This document shows positions 55,382-64,000 of a stretch of DNA of 64,000 nt, piece after piece. The translations under genes were made by a program, and so were the position numbers. The DNA comes from Deinococcus humi (GTDB lineage Bacteria; Deinococcota; Deinococci; Deinococcales; Deinococcaceae). The first letter of the stretch is position 1. The number at the start of each line of letters is the position of its first letter. The stretch covers positions 62,001-126,000 of the forward strand of contig NZ_JACHFL010000007.1 of assembly GCF_014201875.1 (NCBI RefSeq). Direction: 5' to 3'. Below the pieces are notes generated by a model that was given only the letters and a program-made list of their open reading frames with translations, ran no database searches and was not told where the DNA came from.

Positions 55382-56653
55382 TCACTTCTTCATATTGGCG
55401 TTCCAGAACTTCACGGCGTCGTCCAGGGCGGCCTTGGGGGTTTTCTTACCCAGCAGCGCAGCCTCAATATTGTCGCTGAAGTTCTTGTACAGATCGTCGC
55501 TATTGCCCGGTGCCTTGAAGCCGGGGTTGATAAAGCGGCCCGACGCACCCACCAGGGCCGTGGCCTTGGCAATTGGGTCGCTGCTGGCCTGCTTGAAGAA
55601 CGGATCGTTCTGGGCAGCGGCGGTGGTGGGAATAATCGGCACGATCTTGGCGAAGGCGATCTGGTTGGCATTGTTGGTGAAGAAGGCAGCCAGCTTGGCG
55701 GCCTCGGCGGGGTGTTTGCTGGCCTGCGGAATGACCATGCCCATGCTGGTGCCAGTCTGCACGTTGGCCTTGCCCAGCGGCGCGCCGGTGACCACCGTTT
55801 TGGCATAAAGGCCGGGGTTGGTGTCCTTGATGCGGTTCAGTGCCTGCGGTCCACCCACGATCATGGCGACCCGGTTCTGGGCGTACAGTTCCGTGGCGAG
55901 CTGGAAGGCCTCCTTGCGCAGCGCGTCTTCGGGGAAATAGCCGCCCTTGAACAGATCGACGTACTTCTGGAGCAGCGCCACATGGGCCGGGCTGTTGAAG
56001 GCCGCATTGCCCTTGGCGTCGTAGATCGGCAGTCCGTCCGAGTAGAAATAGCCCAGGAACGACGCGCCGCCGGGATCTTTGAGGGCCGGCACCCAGGCGT
56101 AGGCCCCGGTCTTGTCCTTGACGGTCTTGACCATGTTCAGGAGCTCGGTCATGTTTTTCGGCGCGCTGACGCCGGCCTTTTTCATCAGATCGGGGTTGTA
56201 CAGCAGCACCCCCTCGTTCAACGAGCCGTACCAGGGATAGCCGTAGACCTTCCCGCCGACGGTGAAGTTGGCCAGGGTCTGCGGGTAGAAGGTGGACTTA
56301 AGGGTGGCAAGCGGCGTCAGGGCGTCCACGTTTCGCAGGAAGCCGTTCTGGGCCGCCTTGCCGGTTTCGTCAATGTTCAGGTTGACCACGTCGGGGGCGT
56401 TGCCCAGGTTCACGCTGGCGATGAAGTCCTGCACCATGCTCTCTTGCTTGTCGAACCAGTTGACCTTGATGCCGGGGTTGGCCTTCTCGAAGGCGGCGAT
56501 GGTGTCCTTGATGTAGGGGTCAAACTTGGGGCTGAGGTACCACGTCCAGAAGGTAATCTCGGTAGGCTTCTGCGCGGCGGCAGGCGCGGAAACGGTGGCC
56601 AGACCGAGGCCGAGGGTCAGAGCGAACAGCACTTTCTTGTGGGACTGTTTCAT
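55382..56653 (-). CDS. ABC sugar-binding protein (amino-sugar operon)
   Basis: This 423-aa exported binding protein has a signal peptide (KKVLFALTLGLGLATVSA, cleavage near PAAA-Q). Family 1 features follow: ITFWTWYLSPKFDPYIKDTI, APDVVNLNIDETG, GVLLYNPDLMKKAGV and VAMIVGGPQALNRI. It captures oligosaccharides, likely GlcNAc-containing given the NagZ-type enzyme in the operon. AGGAGG lies 6-7 nt before the ATG at 56653. It follows the RpiR regulator gene by 43 bp and is separated from the permeases by a terminator-like hairpin. Confidence 0.92.
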   Translation of the reverse strand: MKQSHKKVLFALTLGLGLATVSAPAAAQKPTEITFWTWYLSPKFDPYIKDTIAAFEKANPGIKVNWFDKQESMVQDFIASVNLGNAPDVVNLNIDETGKAAQNGFLRNVDALTPLATLKSTFYPQTLANFTVGGKVYGYPWYGSLNEGVLLYNPDLMKKAGVSAPKNMTELLNMVKTVKDKTGAYAWVPALKDPGGASFLGYFYSDGLPIYDAKGNAAFNSPAHVALLQKYVDLFKGGYFPEDALRKEAFQLATELYAQNRVAMIVGGPQALNRIKDTNPGLYAKTVVTGAPLGKANVQTGTSMGMVIPQASKHPAEAAKLAAFFTNNANQIAFAKIVPIIPTTAAAQNDPFFKQASSDPIAKATALVGASGRFINPGFKAPGNSDDLYKNFSDNIEAALLGKKTPKAALDDAVKFWNANMKK

Positions 56654-56696
56654 GGTCTTCCTCCTGTGGAAGTAAGGTTGGCGGGAAAATTGGGGG

Positions 56697-57572
56697 TCAG
56701 TACTTTTTGTCCACGACACTCTCAGCAGTGACGCGCAGCATGGCGTTGGATTCGGGACGGTGGGACAGGACGGCGGCGTAAAGAACTTCAAGCAGCATGA
56801 TCTGGCTGGTGAGGGTATCGAGCACGGCGTCGGTCAGGGGATCTTCCTGCGCGGCGGTGAAGAGCACAGCGTTGGCGTGGCGGGTGATCGGGCTGCTGGC
56901 GCGGTGGGTGATCGCCACGGTGTAGACCCCACACGACTGCGCCAGTCTCAGGTGCTGCACGGTGTCGATGGTGCTGCCCGAACTGCTCAGGCCAATCGCC
57001 ACCCCCCCGCGCGGCAGCGTGCTGATGCTCACGGCAGCCACGTGTGGATCGGTGTACGCACTGGAGGTAATGCCAATACGCATCAGGCGGTGGGCGAAGA
57101 ACTGGGCGATCATGCCGCTGTTGCCCTGGCCTGTCAGATCAACCCGGGGCGCGCGCGCCAGCAGCTGGGCGACATCCTCCAGCGTGCCCGGATCCAGCAG
57201 GCGTGCGGTGTCATCCAGGGTGCGCGCGGCCTGTCCGAACAGGCGCTCGGTGGCTGTGGGGCGGTCACCGCCCTGCTCGTGTGCCGTTCGGCCACGCTGC
57301 TCTCGCCCGCCCAGATCCGCGGCCAGCGCGATCTTGAAGGCGTGGAAGCCGGCGTAGTCCAGCTTGCGACACAGCCGCGTGATCGTGGCCTCGGACACCC
57401 CCACGCTGGTGGCCACCTCGGTGATGGTCTGGTGAACGGCGCTGTCTGCGTGTTGAACGACATGTTCGGCTACCCGGCGCAGGCTGGGCGAGAGGCTATG
57501 GGCTTGAAGGCGAATGCGGCCAATGGCCCCATTGGATGGGGAACTGAGCGGTGGAGCTTGAAGCTGGGTCAT
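56697..57572 (-). CDS. RpiR/MurR-family transcriptional regulator
   Basis: The 291-aa regulator has an HTH_6 domain (about 25-80, AVHQTITEVATSVGVSEATI and CRKLDYAGFHAFKIALAAD) and a SIS sugar-phosphate-binding domain (about 125-260, GNSGMIAQFFAHRL, GLSSSGST, VYTVAITHRASSP). RpiR-type proteins sense phosphosugars such as MurNAc-6-P or GlcNAc-6-P. It heads an operon for a sugar importer and a NagZ-type hydrolase, so it most likely controls amino-sugar uptake, including its own gene. Twin AT-rich dyads lie upstream at 57664-57709. Confidence 0.92.
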   Translation of the reverse strand: MTQLQAPPLSSPSNGAIGRIRLQAHSLSPSLRRVAEHVVQHADSAVHQTITEVATSVGVSEATITRLCRKLDYAGFHAFKIALAADLGGREQRGRTAHEQGGDRPTATERLFGQAARTLDDTARLLDPGTLEDVAQLLARAPRVDLTGQGNSGMIAQFFAHRLMRIGITSSAYTDPHVAAVSISTLPRGGVAIGLSSSGSTIDTVQHLRLAQSCGVYTVAITHRASSPITRHANAVLFTAAQEDPLTDAVLDTLTSQIMLLEVLYAAVLSHRPESNAMLRVTAESVVDKKY

Positions 57573-57663
57573 GAGCTGGCCCCCTGTGCTTGGACGATCC
57601 CTGCCTGGAATGGGTGGTTATCGTCGTGCCCTGCAATGTGACTGTGTTAACAGAGTACACATG

Positions 57664-57709
57664 AAAATAATTTTTGTCAAGAACCAGACAAGTCTAAAAA
57701 TTATTTTTA
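57664..57709. promoter_or_regulatory. Twin AT-rich dyads upstream of the RpiR operon
   Basis: AAAATAATTTTT (57664-57675) and its exact complement AAAAATTATTTT (57696-57707) form an inverted repeat; each arm is itself a near-palindrome. The local dyads AAAAT-A-ATTTT and TAAAAAT-T-ATTTTTA have centres at 57669 and 57702, 33 bp apart. They stand out in the GC-rich surroundings, about 90 to 140 bp before the regulator start. They are candidate RpiR operators; binding is inferred. Confidence 0.65.
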
Positions 57710-58233
57710 ACAGTCGAGTTGGATGATTGGAGAGCCTAGGTGCGCGCGAGAGTAGTTTCAGAGGCATACGCTGGGCTTTTAATCTGCACAACGCAGCTGT
57801 GAAGGTGTTCCGGACAGCGGTCCGGCCTGTGACATGGTGCTGATCTGCTGCAAGGAGCGACATGTTGTTGCCGCTCTGCGAGAACTGCTGTAGGTCACCC
57901 GTCGCGTGTGACCAGTGGACCTGACCAGATCCGCTGCAACACCCTGGTAGGGTCTCCCAGCGCGCGCTCCGCGACACCAGCAACCCAGTTAACTCGGTGG
58001 CCATCACCTCAGGTGGGGCAAGGGCCGCGTGAGTCTCGAACATACCATCACACCAGATTTCCTGAGTCCGGCAACGGCTGCTGGGCGCCGGCGCTCCGCT
58101 GGAGCAGAGTCGCTGGAATTTCAGAACAGCAGGGCTGTCTCGGTGGCCGCAAGGCAGGGCGGCGCTGTCAACCCACATAGCCGGAGCCACTGGAGGAAGG
58201 TGACATCCAGGGGAAGGGCCTCCCGGAGGACCC
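57710..58233. other. Intergenic region upstream of the RpiR operon
   Basis: About 524 bases between the twin dyads and the stop of the PAS kinase gene. A long minus-strand open frame crosses it (57618-58448), but overlaps the kinase end in another frame and has no motif. No gene is called. Confidence 0.45.
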
Positions 58234-59742
58234 TCAGACCGGCAGACTGAAGCCGAAGGTAGCGCCCTGACCGGGAATGGACGTGGCCCAGACGCGGCCG
58301 CCATGCCGCAGGATGATCCGCTGCACAGTGGCAAGTCCCACGCCGACGCCCTCGAACTCGTCTTGATGATGTAAGCGCTGAAAGTCCTTGAACAGGCGCT
58401 CGGCGAGCCGGGGGTCGAAGCCCACCCCGTTGTCGCTGATTTCGACAATCCATTCCTCAGCCTTCCGCTGGGCCACGACGGTCACGCCCGCTTGCGGCTG
58501 CGTCCGGGAATATTTCAAGGCGTTGCTCAAGAGGTTCCACACCACCTGTCTGAGCAGCACCTCATCTCCCTGAACCGTGGGCAGTGGACCGATGTTCCAA
58601 TCAATGTGGCGTTCCTTCAGGTCCAGCTCCAGATCCTGCTTGACCTGCTCAAACAGGTTGAGGAGATTGACGGACGACCGTGAAATCTGGCTGCGCGACG
58701 ACTGGGCCAGCGCGAGCAGACCGGAAACGAGCGCGTCCATGCGCGACGCTGCCTGCACGATCACCTCCAGGTGGCGCGCGGCCTTGACTGGATCATTTCT
58801 CTCCAAAGACCGCTCAAGCAGACCGGCGAAACTGGTGATGTGACGGATGGGCGTGCGCAGGTCGTGCGACACGCTGTAGCTGAAGGCGTCCAGATCCGCG
58901 TTGAGCAGCCGGAGCTCCTCCGTGCGTTCGGCCACCTGCTGTTCCAGCTGCGCCTGCCAGGCCAGGCGTTCACGTTCGGTCCGCTTGTGTTCCCTGATGT
59001 CGCGCGTAACGGTCGCGTACCCGACGGGCATGTTCGTCGCAGGATCAGTCACCGTGAAGATGGTGCGGTGAACGACGATCTCTTCACCCGTGGCCTGGTG
59101 AATCAGCCGCATCTCGCCGTCCCAGCTGCCTGTTTCACGCACCTGGGGCCACGCGTCGTCCACCAGTTGGCTGCGGTCGTCAGGATGCACGAAGTCGGCC
59201 ATGGTCAGATGGGCCGGAATGTCGTAGGGGAAGCCGATCAGGCGGCGGCCCGCGCCGTTGACGTAGATCAGGCGGTTGTGCAGATCTGAGAAAGCAATCA
59301 GGTCGGTGCTGGCCTCCGCCACCAGCGCAAGGCGGGTGCGTTCCTGATCGAGCCGCCGCTGCTCGGTGAGGTCACGCAGGTAGGCCGCAAAATAGGTGCG
59401 GTTCCCAAATTCAAGCGGGTGAAAGACGATCTCGCATGGGAAGAGCTCACCGCTGCGCCGCTGCGCGTCAATCTGTACCCGGTGGTTGGCGATCTGCGGA
59501 ATACGCGTGCTCAGGTAGCGCTGCAAACCACGCTCGTGGGCAACCCGGTAGGCAGGAGGAATAATCAGTTCACTGAGCGACTGTCCCAGCGCTTCCTGGC
59601 GGGTGTAGCAAAAAGTCCGCTCGGCAGCCGGGTTCCACTCCACAACCACGTTGTCCTGATCGATGGCGATGATGCAGTCCAGGGAAACTTGAAACACCGC
59701 ACTGGCAAGAGCAGCGTGTGAAAGTGGATCGGGCGAGGACAC
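58234..59742 (-). CDS. Orphan PAS-PAS histidine kinase
   Basis: The 502-aa soluble kinase has PAS (about 12-125, ending AYLRDLTEQ), a second PAS with PAC (about 135-255), a coiled coil, HisKA with YSVSHDLRTPIRHI (about 290-303), and HATPase with NLLSNALKYSR, DNGVGFD and GVGVGLATVQRI. The first PAS is strongly similar to that of the kinase at 4058 (LGQSLSELIIPPAYR against LGQSVSDLILPTAYR), indicating shared ancestry. The GTG start lacks a Shine-Dalgarno; TAGAGT lies 5 nt upstream. No response regulator is adjacent. Confidence 0.88.
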   Translation of the reverse strand: MSSPDPLSHAALASAVFQVSLDCIIAIDQDNVVVEWNPAAERTFCYTRQEALGQSLSELIIPPAYRVAHERGLQRYLSTRIPQIANHRVQIDAQRRSGELFPCEIVFHPLEFGNRTYFAAYLRDLTEQRRLDQERTRLALVAEASTDLIAFSDLHNRLIYVNGAGRRLIGFPYDIPAHLTMADFVHPDDRSQLVDDAWPQVRETGSWDGEMRLIHQATGEEIVVHRTIFTVTDPATNMPVGYATVTRDIREHKRTERERLAWQAQLEQQVAERTEELRLLNADLDAFSYSVSHDLRTPIRHITSFAGLLERSLERNDPVKAARHLEVIVQAASRMDALVSGLLALAQSSRSQISRSSVNLLNLFEQVKQDLELDLKERHIDWNIGPLPTVQGDEVLLRQVVWNLLSNALKYSRTQPQAGVTVVAQRKAEEWIVEISDNGVGFDPRLAERLFKDFQRLHHQDEFEGVGVGLATVQRIILRHGGRVWATSIPGQGATFGFSLPV

Positions 59743-59978
59743 GCTTCACTCTAGAGGTCTGACTCAGGGGAGTGTTAGGACGCAGGGGGGAGTCAGGGAG
59801 CGGCAACAGAAGGCCCAAGCGCTCACTTACTGGTGGAAAGTGCCCGTCCCATCTGCCCTCGTTGCCGCAGTCAACCTTACGCACTGACGATCAACAAGCT
59901 TGCATCCTGCGTCCTGGCGTTTGCCCTCTTCCCGCAATTCTAGCTCAGTGCCCTCTACAACCTGCCAGACTCCATTCT

Positions 59979-61919
59979 CTATTTTTTCGGCACAGTGTAC
60001 GATGATCCACCCAGCCGTAGTAGATCCAGATCTGGTTTGCCATTCTTGTCTGGCAGGACAAAGGCGAACATCTGCTCCTGGTGACCGTCGCCGTACGTCA
60101 GCGTCAGGGTATAGCCCTTGACACTGTAGGTTCCGCTGGCTGCACTCTGATTGGTGGAAGCAAAGCCACCGGTCACATTGCCTGAAGACGTTCCCGTATC
60201 GGTGAATGTCGCACTGACGCCGCCGCTGCGCTCCCGGCTGAACTTGTTTCCAGGCAGGAAGTTCAAGGTATTCTGGAAAGCTCCGCTGACCGTGCTGCCC
60301 ATGCCCCCGCCGACGAACGATTGGGCCGTGTAGGCACCGGCCAGCTTGACGCCCTCCAGCTTGAGCATGGGCTGATAGGTATCGCCATTGATCTCTAGCG
60401 CGCGCCCCACTGTCTTGAAGGGTTCAGGTTTCCCCTTGCCTATGGTGATCTTGCCGTTCTGGATGCGGTACGTTTCGCAGACAGGCAGACCGTTCGGATG
60501 GGTGCGGGTACAGTCGGCCTCATCCAGACTTGCGTCTGGTTCGTTGGTAAAGACGTACCCGGTCTTGCTGAACACCCGTACGTCCCAGCACAACCCACCG
60601 CAGCCGCCATAGCCCATTGCCGCCATGGGATCGGCGTACCAGTGAACGTAAGGGCCGCTCAGACCGCCACTGCCCTGAGGCGCAGGGGCTGCCCTGGCCG
60701 CGCCGTAACGTGGGATCGGCGTGGGCTTGACGACCCCTGTGCATCTCAGGCCAGGGCGGTACACACTGATCTCGCGCACACCTTCCTGGCTCTCGCTATA
60801 GGAACCGGTGGCGTCATTCAAGGCGCCGCCCGTAAATTCAAGGTCGCTCCAGCTCTGGTCCTGATCGCTCCGGAAATCGGAGCTGTAGCGCCCAGCCTGC
60901 CCATTCAGGCGATATTGCCCGTCCGCCAGAATTTCCAGCACGCCACTGCTTTTCCCGCTGTCCTTGAGCGTGCAGGCGTAGCTGGCGACCGCGGGGGTCT
61001 TGAGCTTGAATTCAAGCACGGCCAGATTCTCGCGCGGCCCGCGCTGGTAGCACTCGAAACTCAGGTCATCTTCCAGGACGTCCTCACCCACGTTGTTCAG
61101 GCTGAGTGCCTGCCCATGGTGGCCAAAATTGAGGTATCCGTCCGCCCCGTCGAGAGGCCCACCGTGCCAGCTCAACTTGACCAGACTGCTGTCCTTCCGG
61201 ACACTGACGCTGCCTGAGCCATATGGCGTGCGGTACTTGCCACCGGGCAGGACCTGTACGGCCAGTTCTGGGGTCAGGCTGCTGCCCTTCTTGACCTGAT
61301 AACAGCGAAATTCATCGGGGATAATCTGGGTTTCGGGATCGCCGCCCGCTGCCATGAACTGCGCGGCGTTCTGAGGCTTGATTGCGGGCATCGGCGTTTT
61401 CTTTCCCAGGAGAGAAGCCCCGGCCACCGATGGAGCAGTTCCCCCTGTGCCAGAGCCGGGCGTCGATTTGATCAACGCCGTCAGGGCCGGTGTCAGGGCG
61501 TTCATGGCAGCGCTGCTGGGGGCCACCAGGACATACAGGGTGGCCGTCTTGCCGGACAGTACCGCCGTATACAGCCGCTGCTGCACGCCCTGTGCCAGCT
61601 TGACGGTCACCGCCTTGATCAGCATGCTTGTGCCGGACGGCGTCTCGATCTCGCTCTGATCAGTGACTGGGCCGTCACTGGACAGCTGTTTGACGGCGGT
61701 GGCAAACCACACCCGCGCATCTCCCGACACGCCCTGATCGGGAATCAGCAGTATCAAGCCCTGTGAGGGACCGCCGGCGGGAGTCAGGGTGGCCATACCT
61801 TGATTCACCTGCAAACGCCAGCCAGGTGGCGGGGTGAAATCGACGCTGCCTGCCTTTTGCGCCTGAGCGCAGAGGGTTAGCAGAAGTAGACAGACTACAC
61901 GGCTAAGGGTTTGGAACAT
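59979..61919 (-). CDS. Large secreted protein of unknown function
   Basis: The exported protein is about 646 aa with a signal peptide (MFQTLSRVVCLLLLTLCAQA). The N-terminal domain (about 25-145, FTPPPGWRLQVNQGMATLTP ... VLVAPSSAAMNALTPALTAL) resembles domains that sense or bind lipids or peptides in Deinococcus exported proteins. The rest is beta-rich and Gly/Ser-rich with scattered Cys (FRCYQVKKGSSL, YGGCGGLCWDVRVF, FECYQRGP). I recognise no family for the whole. Two ATGs lie at 61925 and 61919; AGGAGG is 2 nt from the first and 8 nt from the second, so 61919 is preferred. Confidence 0.75.
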   Translation of the reverse strand: MFQTLSRVVCLLLLTLCAQAQKAGSVDFTPPPGWRLQVNQGMATLTPAGGPSQGLILLIPDQGVSGDARVWFATAVKQLSSDGPVTDQSEIETPSGTSMLIKAVTVKLAQGVQQRLYTAVLSGKTATLYVLVAPSSAAMNALTPALTALIKSTPGSGTGGTAPSVAGASLLGKKTPMPAIKPQNAAQFMAAGGDPETQIIPDEFRCYQVKKGSSLTPELAVQVLPGGKYRTPYGSGSVSVRKDSSLVKLSWHGGPLDGADGYLNFGHHGQALSLNNVGEDVLEDDLSFECYQRGPRENLAVLEFKLKTPAVASYACTLKDSGKSSGVLEILADGQYRLNGQAGRYSSDFRSDQDQSWSDLEFTGGALNDATGSYSESQEGVREISVYRPGLRCTGVVKPTPIPRYGAARAAPAPQGSGGLSGPYVHWYADPMAAMGYGGCGGLCWDVRVFSKTGYVFTNEPDASLDEADCTRTHPNGLPVCETYRIQNGKITIGKGKPEPFKTVGRALEINGDTYQPMLKLEGVKLAGAYTAQSFVGGGMGSTVSGAFQNTLNFLPGNKFSRERSGGVSATFTDTGTSSGNVTGGFASTNQSAASGTYSVKGYTLTLTYGDGHQEQMFAFVLPDKNGKPDLDLLRLGGSSYTVPKK

Positions 61920-62664
61920 TGGCATCGCCTCCTGTCAGACTTTGCGCTATAGCACGAAGTTTTTGTGCATCACCTTCAGTCGGCCTCAGGTCACGGCTGA
62001 TCTGGCATAGCCCTGGGCCAGACCGTCGCCGAACGCATCGGCACTGGCCGCGGGTTATCCGTACCTGAATCAGTCAATCCACGGGGCTGCTGCAGCCTCG
62101 CAGTGTTACCCAGGAACGTGAGCGCAGGGATGGACAGTGTCCGAATCCGTCCCCAAGGATCGCCCATCCGGTTCATCAGCCTGGAAATCGAGCTGAGGAG
62201 GCCCGCAGTGTCCCCGCTCTGGCGCTGCGCTTCACCGGCCAAACCTGGAGTGACGAACGGAGCCAGAAACCAGTGGCAGGCGTTTTGGCATGAAGCAATC
62301 TACAATGTGGGAATAATAGGCATGCACTGATGACTGCTTGTAGCTCACGGCTATCCAGGAACAGCATGGGGAGATGAAGACTCGCGCCCGTTGCTCCGAT
62401 GTCGCGTGTGACGCCTGCTGATTCATCGCCAGATGTCGCCCTGAACGTCCAGGTGTCGTTGGGGTGAACAAACCTGGGGCACTGGTCAGCTCTTCAATTT
62501 TGCTCTGTTTTTCGGAGGGTCAGGTCAGGTGCTGGACCGGGCTGTTAAATGTCGCCTGGGACGACGATCAGGAAAGGGGACAGACCTGAGGAACCCAGAG
62601 GCTGTCTCAGGCACGGTTTAGCGAAACGATTGATGGACCTCATGGCCCTCAGTTCTTCTGAGAC
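61920..62664. other. Intergenic region between divergent genes
   Basis: About 745 bases with no supported gene, holding the promoters of the unknown secreted protein and the sugar dehydrogenase. Overlapping frames at 62103-62330 plus and 62176-62471 minus lack motifs. A single iteron-like string CAGGTGTCGTTGGGG near 62450 is noted but not interpreted. Confidence 0.4.
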
Positions 62665-63816
62665 ATGCTCCCCCCCAATCAACGCCGCGCGGCCATGCTG
62701 GGTGGCCTGCTGACTCTGGCCCTTGGCTCCTGCGCCGTGGTGCAGCGCCCGGACACGGCAAAACCCAACGCCGGACTGAGCCTTCCGGCGGGTTTTCGGG
62801 CTTCAATCTATGCTCAGGACCTGGGTAAACCCCGGCTGATGGCGTTTGCTCCCAACGGAGACCTGTTCGTGACCGATGAAGGCAAAGACCCCGGCACCGG
62901 ACGCGTGCTTGCTCTTCTGGACCGCGATCATGATGGCCGTCTGGAGACCACACAGATCTACTTGTCGGGGTTGAATCAGCCCAACAGCCTGGCTTTTCAC
63001 GGGGGCTTCATGTATGTCGCCAACACAGATGGCATCATTCGCGTTCCTTACCAGGCCGGCGACGTAAAACCGGGAACTGAACCCGAGAAGATCATTGACC
63101 TGCCTGCGGGGGGGCAGCACCACTCGCGCACCATTGTCTTTGGACCGGACGACAAACTGTACGTGGCGGCGGGCAGCACCTGCAACGTCTGCGAGGAAAC
63201 CGACCCTCACCGGGCCAGCGTCTGGGTCTACGATGCGGATGGCAGCAACGGACGCCCCTACGCCACGGGTCTACGGAACGCCGTGGGGCTGGAGTGGTTC
63301 GAGGGCACGTTGTACGCCACGGCCAACGGGCGTGACATGGCTGGAAACGACACTCCGCCCGAATCCTTCTTCCGGGTAATGGACGGTCAGAACTACGGTT
63401 GGCCGTATTGCTATCCAGTGGCGCCAGGCGAACCCCAGGTCTGGGACAAGGACTTTGGCAAGAAGTCGCCTGAGGTCTGTCAGGCCGCTCAACCGTCGTT
63501 CGCCACCACCACTGCCCACGCCGCGCCGCTGGGCATGGCTTTCTACACCGGCAACGCCTTTCCCGCCGAATACCGGGGACAGATGTTCGTGGCGCTGCAT
63601 GGCTCATGGAACCGGCCCCAGAAGAGTGGTTACAGTGTCATCACTGTCGATCCAAAAACAGGGACCACGCGAGACTTTATGACCGGCTTCCTTGGGGCGC
63701 TGGGCCTGTCCACCTCGGGTCGTCCCGCCGACGTGCAGATGGCCCCGGACGGCGCCCTCTTCGTGACTGACGACGGCAATGGCGTGCTGTACCGGGTGAC
63801 TTACCAGCAGCCCTGA
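62665..63816 (+). CDS. Lipoprotein-type PQQ-dependent sugar dehydrogenase (sorbosone dehydrogenase-like)
   Basis: The 383-aa exported protein has a lipobox-like ALGSCAVV (Cys23). Six-bladed propeller features of the glucose/sorbosone dehydrogenase family are visible: PAGFRASIYAQDLGKPRLMA, GDLFVTDEG, GLNQPNSLAFHGG, the His in GQHHSRTIVFGPDDKLYVAAG, YATGLRNAVGLEWF, and DGQNYGWPYCYP. The family oxidises sugars or alcohols in the periplasm with PQQ, though many members are uncharacterised. No PQQ biosynthesis gene is in the window. Starting at 62665 keeps the lipobox; the second Met at residue 11 is possible. Confidence 0.85.
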   Translation: MLPPNQRRAAMLGGLLTLALGSCAVVQRPDTAKPNAGLSLPAGFRASIYAQDLGKPRLMAFAPNGDLFVTDEGKDPGTGRVLALLDRDHDGRLETTQIYLSGLNQPNSLAFHGGFMYVANTDGIIRVPYQAGDVKPGTEPEKIIDLPAGGQHHSRTIVFGPDDKLYVAAGSTCNVCEETDPHRASVWVYDADGSNGRPYATGLRNAVGLEWFEGTLYATANGRDMAGNDTPPESFFRVMDGQNYGWPYCYPVAPGEPQVWDKDFGKKSPEVCQAAQPSFATTTAHAAPLGMAFYTGNAFPAEYRGQMFVALHGSWNRPQKSGYSVITVDPKTGTTRDFMTGFLGALGLSTSGRPADVQMAPDGALFVTDDGNGVLYRVTYQQP

Positions 63817-64000
63817 ATCCCTGTTTCTAACTCCACTGGGCCAACTCCTGTCTTTGCTGCTGGATGGGCGGTACAGGAGCTACGTAGTCGGAGCTGACGC
63901 AGCCAGCGATTGAAAGCTTCTGCCCCCGCCGGGCCAATCAAGAACTTCAGGTTCTGTGCAGCGCCACTAGCAGGGGCGCTGCGTAGGCATCTGCTCGAGT

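Noticed and set aside
57618..58448. Minus-strand 276-codon frame before the RpiR operon
   Set aside because: Overlaps the end of the PAS kinase in another frame and crosses the candidate operator; no domain seen.
62440..62470. Iteron-like string CAGGTGTCGTTGGGG far from the origin
   Set aside because: Single copy, two bases shorter than the iteron and not repeated; probably chance.

Overview
This window reads like a secondary replicon (megaplasmid or second chromosome) of a Deinococcus-type bacterium. The evidence is high GC, no spliced or eukaryotic features, many Deinococcus-style regulators (BTAD and MalT-like proteins, PAS/GAF phytochrome-type kinases), frequent start codons without a Shine-Dalgarno but with a -10-like hexamer just upstream, and abundant secreted or lipoprotein genes. 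The genus is an inference from gene style, not from a marker gene. No rRNA, tRNA, CRISPR array, intact transposase or prophage was seen.

Layout. 0-6.3 kb: the end of a BTAD regulator, a SHOCT membrane protein, an OmpR-type two-component pair and a large PAS/GAF kinase. 6.3-18.5 kb: a mixed region with a LacI regulator facing a secreted beta-helix lipoprotein, an M42 peptidase, a C39-like peptidase, a dienelactone hydrolase and a YbjN protein, interspersed with pseudogenes (AhpD-like fragment, aldo/keto reductase, a secreted protein, an SDR). 18.7-20.7 kb: the replication module, a Rep initiator transcribed away from 12 direct iterons. 21-29.7 kb: another PAS/GAF kinase, a patatin lipase, an HSL-type hydrolase, a GNAT protein and an MFS exporter with its divergent regulator. 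29.8-37.4 kb: a glycan locus with two GH43 enzymes, an ABC sugar importer and a divergent GH2. 37.5-48.7 kb: a 1022-aa BTAD/ATPase regulator and a run of secreted or lipid-anchored proteins, including a three-member paralogous family whose third copy is decayed. 48.7-51.3 kb: a cation/proton antiporter and a dead diguanylate cyclase. 51.8-57.6 kb: a second glycan operon (RpiR regulator, binding protein, two permeases, NagZ-type GH3). 58.2-63.8 kb: a PAS kinase, an unknown secreted protein and a PQQ-type sugar dehydrogenase.

How it fits together. Two sugar-uptake loci share one design: binding protein, hairpin, two permeases, glycosidase, and no ATPase, so both probably borrow an ATPase from elsewhere. 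One is aimed at arabino- or galactosyl/glucuronyl-type glycans and the other at amino-sugar oligosaccharides or muropeptides. Three large kinases have no adjacent response regulator.

The most striking structural signals are the helically phased iteron array, twin AT-rich dyads 33 bp apart in front of the RpiR operon, matched hairpins downstream of both binding-protein genes, and an SDR gene whose catalytic tyrosine codon is a stop. I did not find a convincing wholly new multi-gene system. All family assignments come from reading motifs, with no database search.
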